A stretch of 64,000 nucleotides of DNA from an uncultured Cohaesibacter sp. Its GTDB lineage: Bacteria; Pseudomonadota; Alphaproteobacteria; Rhizobiales; Cohaesibacteraceae. The notes beneath the pieces are model-generated. The model made no database searches and was not told the origin of the DNA. It worked only from the letters and a program-made list of their open reading frames with translations. Shown here one piece after another: positions 7,069-15,596 of this stretch (the first letter of the stretch is position 1; each line of letters begins with the position of its first letter). The DNA lies in the NCBI RefSeq assembly GCF_963662805.1, contig NZ_OY759855.1:55349-119348 (forward strand), read 5' to 3'. The position numbers and the translations under genes were made by a program.

Positions 7069-9066
7069 ATGACTATGGCAGAAGTCGCATACGGTGTTTG
7101 GGATGGCGTAGTGCATGACGGTCGGCAAGGGGCGGTCAATGGCACATTTCCCACGCTAGAGAATTTCGATGAATTTGATGAGGGCAACCAGATCCGCGCC
7201 TTTTTTGGCGATCGGGGCTTTTTCGTGTTTGACGACAAGGTCAGTCTGGTTGATGCGCTCTATCATTATATGAACAAGGCGGCGGAGCAATCCTGCGGTG
7301 CCTGCACACCATGTCGTATGGGGACGGCACTGGTGAGTGAGGCACTCGACAAGATGCGGCGCGGGCTGGACTCACCTCTCGACTTTGACGAGATGGAGAT
7401 GCTCGGCATACAGATGGCAGAAACGTCATTGTGCAATCTGGGCCGAACCTGCGCTATCGCCATGCTTGGCGTCATCCGTCATTTCCGCGACAGGGTCGAG
7501 GAGGAGATCGCCAATCACCGGCCGATCCGGGCACAGCATGGCATGGCCTATCTCACCGCGCCATGCATCGAGGCCTGCCCGTCCAAAGTAAACGTCCCGC
7601 GCTATATCGACTATGTCCGCGACGGCAAGCCGGAGAGCTCCCTTGGCGTTCTCTTGCAGAAGTATCCCATGGCGGCCACCTGCGGTCGCGTCTGCGTGCG
7701 CTATTGCGAGCAGGCCTGTCAGCGCAAATTTGTTGACGAGGCGGTCGGGATCAAAGTGCTCAAACGCTATGTCGCTGACTTCCAGAAGGGCGAGCATGCC
7801 CTGAAGTTCACCCGTGACATGATCCGCAAGCCGCTCGAGGATGGCATGAAGGTCGCCGTTATCGGGGCAGGGCCTGCAGGGATCTCCTGCGCCTATCACC
7901 TGTTGCTCCATGGCTACCACGTCGATGTCTTTGAAAAGCTCCATCAGGCTGGCGGCATGGCTCAGATTGGCATCCCAACTTATCGCCTGCCCAAGGACAC
8001 CCTCGCCATGGAAACCGACATCATCGTCGAGCTCGGCGGTCGCTTTCTCTATGGCCAGCAATTGGGTCGGGATTTCAGCATCGATGATCTGTTTGATCGC
8101 GGTTACAAAGCGGTCTTCCTAGGGCTTGGCTGTCAGGAAGGCACCACGCTCGGTGTCGAGAACGAGGATGATCGCCTCGAAGGCTATTATCGCGGCATCA
8201 ATTTCCTGCTCAGCGTCCATGACCATGTCGCCGGTGACGCCAAGCTCGAAATGAAGGGCAACGTGATCGTTGTCGGGGCCGGGAACGTCGCGATGGATTG
8301 TGTGCGCTCAGCTCTGAGGCTCGGTGCAGATACGGCGAGCGTCGTCTATCGCCGCACCCGTGAGGACATGCCCGCCGACGAAGAAGAGTTGGTCGCCGCC
8401 GAGCACGAAGGCATCGAGTTCCACACCCTGTGCAATCCGACGAAAATTCTCACAGAAAACGGCAAGGTCGTCGGTGTTGAGGTCGTCCGCATGGAACAGA
8501 CCGAACCGGATGCATCGGGGCGGCGTGGGGTCAGGGCCATTCCCGGATCAGAATTCACCATGCCGTGCGACGCCATCATCGCCGCCATCGGCCAGCGGGT
8601 CGAGGACGGCGCACTGGTGGAAGGCGACGGCATCGAGTTTGACCGCTGGCAATGCGTCGATGCGGGCAAGGCACTCGAGACCTCACGCCCCGGCGTGTTC
8701 GCCGGCGGCGATTGCGTGACTGGCCCTTCGACGCTCATCTATGCCATGGCGGCAGGCCTCAAGGCTGCCCGCAGCATCGACGACTGGATCCAGCTTGGCA
8801 ACGTCCGCTTCTTCAAGCGCTCCCGTATGCGCGAGCTTCTGTCCGACAACCGCCTGCTGGCCAGCGATGTCGTCCAGACACCCGTGCGCAATGAATATCG
8901 CGTCCATAACCCCGAACTTGATCCGGAATTGCGCAAGCACATGTTCGAGGAAGTGGAGCAGACCATCAGCGCCAAGGAAGCCTACGCCGAAGCCCAGCGC
9001 TGCATGCGGTGCTATCGCGTCTATTCGGTCGTTACCCAGCACCCGATTCCGGAAGGAGCGGTATGA
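7069..9066 (+). CDS. Hydrogenase-associated NuoF-tail/GltD-like NAD(P)-FAD iron-sulfur oxidoreductase
   Basis: Soluble electron-transfer partner of the adjacent [FeFe]-hydrogenase. Numbering from 7069, residues 60-145 match only the C-terminal 4Fe-4S module of NuoF (Cys76, 79, 82, 122); the FMN/NADH domain of NuoF is absent. Residues 160-240 are the GltD-type N-terminal Fe-S domain (Cys166, 170, 205, 209, 213, 217). FAD-binding VIGAGPAGISCAY starts near 264 and a second dinucleotide fold VVGAGNVAMDC follows, as in glutamate synthase beta chains and NfnB. The frame is open back to 7003; ATGs at 7069 and 7075 both follow AAGGGTG, so the exact start is uncertain. It ends three bases before the hydrogenase gene and is surely co-transcribed. 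It probably links NAD(P)H with H2 turnover. Confidence 0.85.
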   Translation: MTMAEVAYGVWDGVVHDGRQGAVNGTFPTLENFDEFDEGNQIRAFFGDRGFFVFDDKVSLVDALYHYMNKAAEQSCGACTPCRMGTALVSEALDKMRRGLDSPLDFDEMEMLGIQMAETSLCNLGRTCAIAMLGVIRHFRDRVEEEIANHRPIRAQHGMAYLTAPCIEACPSKVNVPRYIDYVRDGKPESSLGVLLQKYPMAATCGRVCVRYCEQACQRKFVDEAVGIKVLKRYVADFQKGEHALKFTRDMIRKPLEDGMKVAVIGAGPAGISCAYHLLLHGYHVDVFEKLHQAGGMAQIGIPTYRLPKDTLAMETDIIVELGGRFLYGQQLGRDFSIDDLFDRGYKAVFLGLGCQEGTTLGVENEDDRLEGYYRGINFLLSVHDHVAGDAKLEMKGNVIVVGAGNVAMDCVRSALRLGADTASVVYRRTREDMPADEEELVAAEHEGIEFHTLCNPTKILTENGKVVGVEVVRMEQTEPDASGRRGVRAIPGSEFTMPCDAIIAAIGQRVEDGALVEGDGIEFDRWQCVDAGKALETSRPGVFAGGDCVTGPSTLIYAMAAGLKAARSIDDWIQLGNVRFFKRSRMRELLSDNRLLASDVVQTPVRNEYRVHNPELDPELRKHMFEEVEQTISAKEAYAEAQRCMRCYRVYSVVTQHPIPEGAV

Positions 9067-9069
9067 GCC

Positions 9070-10929
9070 ATGTGCAACATTGACACCACCAATCACGCCA
9101 AGCGCGATCCGTCAGAGGCGACCATCTCGCTCACCATCAACGGCAAAGCCTGCAGGGGCTTCCCCAACGAGACCATCCTGTCCTGCGCCCGCAGGCATGA
9201 TCTCTACATCCCCACTCTGTGTGAGCTCGACGACATCGACCATATCCCGGGCACCTGCAGGGTCTGTGTGGTCGACATCGTGCAGAATGGCAAGGACAAG
9301 CATCAGATCGTGACCTCCTGCAATACGCCCGTGCGCGAGGGTCTGTCGGTCAACACCCGGACCACAAAAGTGCGCGAAATGCAGAAGCTGCAGGTCGAAC
9401 TGCTGATGGCCGACCACCTTCAGGACTGCGCCACCTGCAACCGCCATGGCGATTGTGAGCTGCAGGATCTGGCTCAATTTGTCGGGCTGAAGCAGAACCG
9501 CTTCTACAACGAAAAACGCACCCTGTCGCGTGAGGTAGATACCTCTTCACCGGCACTCATCCGCGACATGCGTCGCTGTGTCCGCTGCCAGCGTTGTGTA
9601 GCCGTCTGCCGCCATTACCAGCAGGTTGATGCACTGGTGATGGAAGGCTCTGGTATCGATCGCATGGTCGGCCTGAGGCACGGCATGGATCAGCTCAATT
9701 CCACCTGTGTCACCTGCGGCCAGTGTGTGCTGGTCTGCCCGACCGGCGCCCTCAGTGAACGGGACGAAACCGACCGGGCGCTAGAATTCATCTGCGATCC
9801 TGACATCACCACCGTCGTCCAGTTCGCTCCCGCCGTCCGCGTGGCTTTTGGCGAAGAGTTCAACATGCCGCCGGGAACTAACGTGCAGGGCCACATCGTC
9901 TCGGCCTGTCGCAAGATCGGCGTCGACATCGTGCTCGACACCAACTTCGCCGCCGACGTGGTGATCATGGAAGAGGGGATGGAGCTGCTCAACCGGCTGA
10001 AGGAGAGCAGAAAGCCAACCTTCACCTCCTGCTGTCCGGCCTGGATCAACTTTGCCGAGATCCACTACCCGGACATCCTGCCTTTGCTGTCCTCGACAAA
10101 GTCGCCCCAGCAGGTGCTCTCGCGTCTGTCCAAGACCTACCTGCCGGAAAAGATGGGCATTCCAGCCGACAGGATCCGCGTCATCTCGATCATGCCCTGC
10201 ACCGCCAAGAAAGACGAGGCCGTCAGGGATCAGCTGACTATCGACGGCGCGCCCGAGACGGACGTCGTGCTGACCACGCGCGAGTTCGCCCGCCTGTTAC
10301 GCAGGGAAGGGATCGATCTGAAGAAAATCGAACCCAGCGACTTCGATAACCCTTACATGAGCGAGTTCACCGGGGCAGGAGCCATTTTCGGCACGACCGG
10401 TGGCGTTATGGAAGCCGCGGTCAGAACGCTCTACGCGGTGATTAACGGCAAGGAGCTTGAGACCATCGAACTAACGCAACTGCGCGGCTTTGATGGCGTG
10501 CGATCTGCAACCGTTGACCTCGGCGGCCCGTTCGGTGAAGTCAAAGTCGCCATGTGCCATGGCCTGTCCGAAACGCGGGCACTGGTTGAGGCAATCAGGG
10601 CCGGAACGGCGGATTTCGACTTTATCGAGATCATGGCCTGCCCGGGTGGCTGCGTTGATGGCGGCGGATCGCTGAGATCCAAGAAAGCCTATCTGCCTCT
10701 GGCCATGGCCCGGCGCGAGACGATCTACAATGTGGATCGCAAGATGAATGTGCGCCAGTCCCACAACAACGAACAGGTCAAAAACCTGTACAAGGACTTC
10801 CTCGAAGCCCCGAACTCGGAAAAGGCGCACCATCTGCTGCACACCCACTACACAGCTCGCCGTCGCGACATGCAGCATACGGTCAAGGAGATCTGGGACG
10901 ATCTGAAGATGAGCACCATGGTCTATTGA
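9070..10929 (+). CDS. hydA: [FeFe]-hydrogenase catalytic subunit, M3 modular type
   Basis: Catalyses reversible H2 formation from protons. The 619 residues show the full CpI-like layout: a 2Fe-2S domain (Cys51, 63, 66, 84), a His-Cys3 cluster (His116, Cys120, 123, 129), two 4Fe-4S clusters (Cys170/173/176/180 and 213/216/219/223), the H-cluster domain and a C-terminal small-subunit domain (about 560-619). All three H-cluster signatures are intact: TSCCPAW (319-325), MPCTAKKDE (375-383) and MACPGGCVDGGG (522-533). The GltD-like partner upstream suggests the group called A2, or glutamate-synthase-linked, in hydrogenase classification. The HydE, HydF and HydG maturases needed for the active site are not in this window. 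The family call is firm; direction in vivo is unknown. Confidence 0.95.
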   Translation: MCNIDTTNHAKRDPSEATISLTINGKACRGFPNETILSCARRHDLYIPTLCELDDIDHIPGTCRVCVVDIVQNGKDKHQIVTSCNTPVREGLSVNTRTTKVREMQKLQVELLMADHLQDCATCNRHGDCELQDLAQFVGLKQNRFYNEKRTLSREVDTSSPALIRDMRRCVRCQRCVAVCRHYQQVDALVMEGSGIDRMVGLRHGMDQLNSTCVTCGQCVLVCPTGALSERDETDRALEFICDPDITTVVQFAPAVRVAFGEEFNMPPGTNVQGHIVSACRKIGVDIVLDTNFAADVVIMEEGMELLNRLKESRKPTFTSCCPAWINFAEIHYPDILPLLSSTKSPQQVLSRLSKTYLPEKMGIPADRIRVISIMPCTAKKDEAVRDQLTIDGAPETDVVLTTREFARLLRREGIDLKKIEPSDFDNPYMSEFTGAGAIFGTTGGVMEAAVRTLYAVINGKELETIELTQLRGFDGVRSATVDLGGPFGEVKVAMCHGLSETRALVEAIRAGTADFDFIEIMACPGGCVDGGGSLRSKKAYLPLAMARRETIYNVDRKMNVRQSHNNEQVKNLYKDFLEAPNSEKAHHLLHTHYTARRRDMQHTVKEIWDDLKMSTMVY

Positions 10930-10957
10930 GCCACCTAGCTGGGGCTGAAAACAAATG

Positions 10958-10992
10958 GGGGTGGGCGATCCGGACGATCGCCCACCCCTTTT
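10958..10992. terminator. Strong bidirectional terminator between hydA and the MaoC-Pta gene
   Basis: Thirteen-bp arms GGGGTGGGCGATC (10958-10970) and GATCGCCCACCCC (10976-10988) with a five-base loop, then TTTT on the plus strand. It separates two convergent genes. Confidence 0.88.
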
Positions 10993-11035
10993 CTTGTCAG
11001 GCATTACCTCGATTATGGAACTATTCTTGTGTGCC

Positions 11036-12433
11036 TTAAGCTTTTTTGCCGATGCGGGCATGATGCAGGGACGCAATTGCGCAGGAGGCAAGACGGGCCA
11101 TGTCGCCATCCGAACGGGAGTTCAGGATGATCGGCACGCTGGCACCGAGCACGAGGCCTGCAGGCTCAGCATGAGAGATGTAGGCCAGCTGTTTGGCCAG
11201 CATGTTGCCTGCATCAAGGTTCGGAACAACCAGGATCTCGGCATGACCAGCAACCTCGGACGTGATGCCTTTGGTGCGGGCTGCAGCGAGGTCAACCGCG
11301 TTGTCCATGGCGAGCGGGCCATCAACGACACCACCAGTGATCTGGCCTCGGTCGGCCATCTTGGACAGCAGCGCGGCGTCCAGAGAGGACGGGATATCCG
11401 GGTTGACCGTTTCAACGGCTGACAGGATGCCCACTTTCGGAACTTCTATTCCGATGGAGATAGCCACATCGATGGCGTTCTGAACGATGTCAGCCTTGGT
11501 TTTGAGGTCAGGCTGAATGTTGATGGCTGCGTCGGTGACGAGGATCGGATGATCAACGCCCGGGACATCCATCACGAACACATGGGTGAACCGGCGACCG
11601 GCACGAAGACCATTGACCTTGCGCAGGGCAGCGCGAAGCAGATCGTCGGTGTGAAGGTGACCCTTCATCATGGCACCGGCGCGACCCTCGGCGATCAGAT
11701 CCACGGCCATGTTGGCAGCGCGGGCATGGTCGACCTGGTTGATGATCTCGATACCATCAAGATCCCAGTCATTCTCTTTGGCCACGGCCCGGATCTTGGC
11801 TTCGCTACCCACGAGAATCGGGGTGATGATGCCGTTCTGTTTGGCCAGAATGGCGCCGCCGAGCGATTTTTCTTCTTCCGGAGCGACAACTGCCGTCACC
11901 ACCTGGGCTTCTTTCTGGGCCTTGCGGATCAGTTCTTCGAAGTAGGGGTGGGTTTCCAGCATCAGTTCCGGCTTTTTTAAGGCGTCGAAGCAGAGCTTCT
12001 TGGCCGGAGCATAGATTTCGGCCGGACCGGAAATCAGGACTTCATTGTCGGACTGGCGACGGATTTCCGTGTCAAAGCAGATCACGTTGTCGGCGAGCTT
12101 GTCGGTAACCTTGACCTTGACATCCAGCACGTCACCGGCAATGCAGCGAGCGCCGAAGTTGAAGGTCTGATGCCGATAACGGGCACCGACACCGGGCAGG
12201 ATGTTGCCGAAGATGGCGGACACCAGAGAGGCGACCCAGAGCGGCGGAGCGTAGGCAGTGCGTTTGCCGTCGCCATTCTGCACATAGCGTGAAAGATGAA
12301 GCGAATTCAGGTTTCCCGAAGCATTGGCAAAGACCAGAAAGTCCTGTTCCGTTGCAACGCGGGTGAGGGTGGCCTCATCACCGATATTGATTTCGTCGTA
12401 AGTCTTGTTTTCGAAAGTGGTATGATTGGGCAT
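11036..12433 (-). CDS. Bifunctional enoyl-CoA hydratase/phosphate acetyltransferase (MaoC-Pta fusion)
   Basis: The N-terminal ~150 residues form a MaoC-like hotdog domain (DFLVFANASGNLNSLH). Residues about 160-465 form a phosphate acetyl/butyryltransferase domain (GGAILAKQNGIITPILVG, TDAAINIQPDL, SAVETVNPDIPSS). The Pta part exchanges acetyl- or acyl-CoA with acetyl phosphate, feeding substrate-level ATP formation with an acetate kinase, which is not seen here. The 465 residues match this fused family's length. It converges on the hydrogenase operon, and fermentative acetate plus H2 production is a natural pairing. An FnrL-type box lies 360 bases upstream. The hydratase half may be vestigial or specific for an unknown acyl-CoA. 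Confidence 0.9.
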   Translation of the reverse strand: MPNHTTFENKTYDEINIGDEATLTRVATEQDFLVFANASGNLNSLHLSRYVQNGDGKRTAYAPPLWVASLVSAIFGNILPGVGARYRHQTFNFGARCIAGDVLDVKVKVTDKLADNVICFDTEIRRQSDNEVLISGPAEIYAPAKKLCFDALKKPELMLETHPYFEELIRKAQKEAQVVTAVVAPEEEKSLGGAILAKQNGIITPILVGSEAKIRAVAKENDWDLDGIEIINQVDHARAANMAVDLIAEGRAGAMMKGHLHTDDLLRAALRKVNGLRAGRRFTHVFVMDVPGVDHPILVTDAAINIQPDLKTKADIVQNAIDVAISIGIEVPKVGILSAVETVNPDIPSSLDAALLSKMADRGQITGGVVDGPLAMDNAVDLAAARTKGITSEVAGHAEILVVPNLDAGNMLAKQLAYISHAEPAGLVLGASVPIILNSRSDGDMARLASCAIASLHHARIGKKA

Positions 12434-13570
12434 GGGAAGAGTGCTCTAACTGTTAAATACACCAGAGGTTAAAATGTACGGTGACCGTATCAGGGTCAGT
12501 TGCGTTGGTCGGCCCGGTCAGGCGGATGACATTTCAGTCAAAATCTGAAAACTACCCGCATATACGGCAGAGGCGAGCATTCGGCCCATATGGGAGAACG
12601 CATCGCCGGCCAAACCGGCCCGCCCGTGAAGGCTTTCTCCTCACCGTCGAACTCACGACAAGGTTCCGCTGTTCAATCGCCTGCAAAAGGCAAGCGCGCG
12701 AAGTGCAGAACCCGTTCCTCCAAGTTGACGCAACGTCCCGTGATAAGGGTTTGGGCCTAGGCCAAAAGAAGCAGTTTTGGCCGCTTTTTTTCATTGATAT
12801 CGGTCAAAAGGCGAGGTGGCGATATTGCGTCATTGACATGGCTGGCATGCCTCATCTGCATCCATTTGATATTCATCGTTACGAAATGACGCAGTGCAAT
12901 AAACTCCCCGTGATCGCCATGGGTCCAAGGGAAAAGCATCACGGACTGTCGGCTGACATAGGGTTGCTCTTGAAATTTACGTAACGGAATGTCAGAATTG
13001 TTGACTTATTTTGATCGACAAGCGGAAACCTCCCGACCAGAGAGAGCATTACAGCAATATCTGTGTCCGTGAATTGGCTTGCATATGTTCGATGTGACAA
13101 CTCTGGATCAGAGGTCGCCTTTAGGCATCGTTCGACCCAGCTCGAAATCGAGATAACCAGATTCTGCAGGTCAGCTATGCTCAAAATGCATTTCGGCAAA
13201 AATTCGCAGACAAAAAGCCCTCATTCTCATTGTGGATAGCGGCCTTTTGGGCGCCTGTCTGAGTATTGAAAGAGGCGGATGATCGTCTTCGGTGGAGCCT
13301 TGGGACTCGTGCAAGCGAGATCGCAGCCAATCGAGAGAGCCTGCAAATGGCAGAATTTTTCGGAGGGTGGGGGTAGCTGAGCATTGGAAGGGGAGAAGAT
13401 CGTGACGGATCGGGGGACTGTAAACTTTCCGCCACGATCTTCTTCTTGTCCCGACGGCATGATCCTCTGACTGGGAGGATCGCATTGGATCATGCACTTA
13501 GTGGCCGGGACTTGCTGGCTCAGGCTTTTGTACGGTCGGACACCCTTCGGATACGGGTGTCAACGAGGTC
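12434..13570. other. Long intergenic stretch without a convincing gene
   Basis: Open frames exist (for example 12481-12984 plus and 13171-13497 minus), but their translations show no family signature and lack good ribosome binding sites. The region carries the FnrL-type box at 12794, a T7 run at 12785-12791 and imperfect hairpins near 13398-13445 and 13460-13483. It may hold a long leader for the MaoC-Pta gene, a small RNA, or decayed sequence. Confidence 0.5.
12794..12807. promoter_or_regulatory. FnrL/FixK-type box TTGAT-ATCG-GTCAA
   Basis: Exact match to TTGAY-N4-RTCAA in non-coding DNA. The nearest downstream gene on the minus strand is the MaoC-Pta fusion, 360 bases away, which would imply a leader of about 300 bases. 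Confidence 0.55.
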
Positions 13571-14689
13571 TTAGTAGGCGGCGCGATAGATCGCCTCGAT
13601 ATCATCAACGGACAGATCGACCGGGTTCCAGTCGAGTAGGCGACGAATGGCGTGGGCCTCTTTCGCCATCTCCGCCAGATCGCTTTCGGGGATGCCGTGA
13701 GCGCTCAAATGCATGTCGAGCCCGAGTGACTCGCAGAAGGCACGGGCACCGGCAAGAACAGCCTCGTTGCTACCGCCTTCGAATCCGAGCGCGTGACAAA
13801 CCTTCGCCGTCTTTTCAGGCACCACGGCTGCATTGGCGGCCAGCGTGTGAGGGAAGATGAGAGCGTTGGCAACACCATGCGCGAGTTTGTGCCGGGTGCC
13901 GAGCGGGTAGGAAACCGCGTGACCGGATGTCGTGTTGACAGGTCCGAGGCAAACGCCGCCGTAAAAGGCAGCAAGAGCAAGCCCGGTGCGGGCCTCTGCA
14001 TCGGAGCCGTCGTCTACGGCGCGCTTGAGGTAACGTCCGACCAGTTCGATGCCCATCATGGCGTAATTGTCGATGATCGGATGGGAGCGTTTGGAGGTGA
14101 AGGCTTCAACGCAATGGGCCATGGCGTCAACGCCGGTGGCTGCCGTGACGCGGCTCGGCACCGTCATTGTCAGGGCCGGGTCGATGATGGCGAGATCCGC
14201 CAGCATATGAACGCTCTCGGTTGCGACCTTGCTGAGAGTTGCCGGGTCTGTCACGAGCGCGCGCGTGCCAACCTCTGAGCCGGTGCCTGCGGTCGTTGGC
14301 AACTGTGCCAGACCAACTTTGCGCGGCAGGGCGCGGTGAGGGCCGGAAATGTCTTCGAACACACAATCCTGCGAGACCAGAACCGCGACGAGCTTGGCAA
14401 GGTCCATCGCCGATCCGCCGCCAAAGCCGATGACCACATCACAGCCCTCGGCGGCGGCAACGGCCTGCTTCAGGTTGGGAATGTCGGGCTCGGGGACAAC
14501 ATCCGAGAAGCAGGTGAATGTGTCGAGGCCAAGCAGATCCAGTCGCTGGGCATTGGCCGCATCGGCTACAACGAAGGGAGCCTTGTATCCCTTCTGGACT
14601 ACCCAGTCCTTCAGGGTCTTGATCGTCCCGTCTCCGAACCGGACGACGGGCGGAAACTGCATTTCCAGGGGCGACGTCAAGGGCAACAT
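13571..14689 (-). CDS. Iron-type alcohol dehydrogenase
   Basis: NAD(P)-dependent oxidoreductase of the group III metal-dependent alcohol dehydrogenases (372 residues), a family that includes 4-hydroxybutyrate dehydrogenase, EutG-like enzymes and maleylacetate reductases. The nucleotide-binding segment GFGGGSAMDLAK is followed by LPTTAGTGSE. Metal-binding positions lie in GVDAMAHCVEAFTS and in HKLAHGVANALIFPHTL. GGAGG lies ten bases before the ATG at 14689. It diverges from the TTT transporter/PdxA operon, and a partial copy of that locus's operator lies about 100 bases upstream, so it may reduce or oxidise an aldehyde or alcohol made by that pathway. Substrate not predictable. Confidence 0.85.
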   Translation of the reverse strand: MLPLTSPLEMQFPPVVRFGDGTIKTLKDWVVQKGYKAPFVVADAANAQRLDLLGLDTFTCFSDVVPEPDIPNLKQAVAAAEGCDVVIGFGGGSAMDLAKLVAVLVSQDCVFEDISGPHRALPRKVGLAQLPTTAGTGSEVGTRALVTDPATLSKVATESVHMLADLAIIDPALTMTVPSRVTAATGVDAMAHCVEAFTSKRSHPIIDNYAMMGIELVGRYLKRAVDDGSDAEARTGLALAAFYGGVCLGPVNTTSGHAVSYPLGTRHKLAHGVANALIFPHTLAANAAVVPEKTAKVCHALGFEGGSNEAVLAGARAFCESLGLDMHLSAHGIPESDLAEMAKEAHAIRRLLDWNPVDLSVDDIEAIYRAAY

Positions 14690-14781
14690 GTCATCAATCC
14701 TCCACTTGGGCTGCCATGGACACGCGCGGAGTCGAGAAATGGCTGCCTTCTTTTACCAATTGACAACAGGAAACGCCTTTT

Positions 14782-14796
14782 TCAAAAATTTGTCAA
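14782..14796 (-). promoter_or_regulatory. Partial copy of the acid-sugar locus operator
   Basis: On the minus strand it reads TTGACAAATTTTTGA, matching 12 of 15 positions of TTGACAAATTATCAA at 23161. It is located upstream of the iron-ADH gene. Confidence 0.35.
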
Positions 14797-14992
14797 TAAT
14801 GTTTGTACCTGTAAAATTGAATGAACTTTCGATGCAATACAAAATGGAAACTAACAAACCGGGGCCAGAAATATCAATATAATTTAGCAAAAACAATAAA
14901 TTAAAGAAAAATCACGCGAACGCGAAGAGAAATGAAAAGCTCAAGAATTATTTTTTGATTTGAACAAATTGCGGATTTTTTAGAAGAAAGTG

Positions 14993-15007
14993 TTGACAAG
15001 TTACCAA
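14993..15007 (+). promoter_or_regulatory. Operator TTGACAAGTTACCAA before tctB
   Basis: Imperfect 15-bp inverted repeat. Together with flanking bases it is 19/22 identical to the site at 23160-23181 before the DUF1537 kinase. Its first six bases look like a -35 element, so binding of the neighbouring GntR protein could block transcription. Confidence 0.6.
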
Positions 15008-15095
15008 ATTCTGGCCATGGTAGACGCAAGGCTCAATGTAGTCTCGAGGGTCAATGTGCTCTCGGCCAGTGTTTTGGCCTTTACTGGAGGAATCA

Positions 15096-15560
15096 ATGTC
15101 GACTATTTCCCCGCGCAAAAGCGATATGTGGATCGGTGGCGGATTGCTGGTCTTCTGCATCGTCGTTGCCTGGCTGACCCTCTACATCAAGAGGGGGATG
15201 ACTTCATCGGTCGCCGGGCCCTCCATGATCCCCTGGTTGATGATTGGCGGGATTGCTCTGCTCTCCCTCGCTCTGATCGCTCGATCCATTGGCGGTGAGA
15301 AAAAAGGTGGCGAAGAGGAGGGCATTTCCATGCCCGACGCGCGCACTCTGCTCATCATGTTCGGATTTGTGCTGCTGCTTGTTGCCTATGCAGCGGCCTT
15401 CTATCCCGTTGGTTACATCCCCGCGACGCTGGTCACCTTTGTCGTCGGTCTGTGGCTACTGGGTGAAAGACGCTGGTATATTCTAGTGATCTTTCCGCTG
15501 GTTATGACCTTTGCGGTTTACTTCGGCTTCACTCGTCTTTTGTCTGTCTGGCTTCCGTAA
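15096..15560 (+). CDS. tctB: Tripartite tricarboxylate transporter, small membrane subunit TctB
   Basis: Small integral membrane subunit of a TTT-family secondary importer (154 residues). Four hydrophobic segments are visible: WIGGGLLVFCIVVAWLTLYI, MIPWLMIGGIALLSLALIA, LLIMFGFVLLLVAYAAAF with the following YIPATLVTFVVGLWLL, and YILVIFPLVMTFAVYFGF. The start at 15096 has GGAGG at ideal spacing; longer frames upstream lack one. It is the first gene of the tctB-tctC-tctA-lyase-dehydrogenase-pdxA2 operon. TctB sequences are poorly conserved, so the call rests on topology plus neighbours. Confidence 0.88.
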   Translation: MSTISPRKSDMWIGGGLLVFCIVVAWLTLYIKRGMTSSVAGPSMIPWLMIGGIALLSLALIARSIGGEKKGGEEEGISMPDARTLLIMFGFVLLLVAYAAAFYPVGYIPATLVTFVVGLWLLGERRWYILVIFPLVMTFAVYFGFTRLLSVWLP

Positions 15561-15596
15561 GGGGCCTTCAACAAAGTATCCTTGGGAGGATAAAAC

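Larger units (their letters stand above)
14690..15095. other. Divergent regulatory region, iron-ADH / TTT operon
   Basis: About 400 AT-rich bases with no gene. It holds the partial operator at 14782-14796 near the iron-ADH side and the full operator at 14993-15007 before tctB. Confidence 0.6.

Noticed and set aside
12481..12984. 167-codon plus-strand frame in the long intergenic region
   Set aside because: No recognisable motif, no plausible ribosome binding site and amino-acid composition unlike the neighbours' proteins.
13171..13497. Overlapping minus-strand frames of 80-108 codons
   Set aside because: Rich in Arg, Ser and Pro with no domain pattern, as expected for chance frames in GC-rich DNA.
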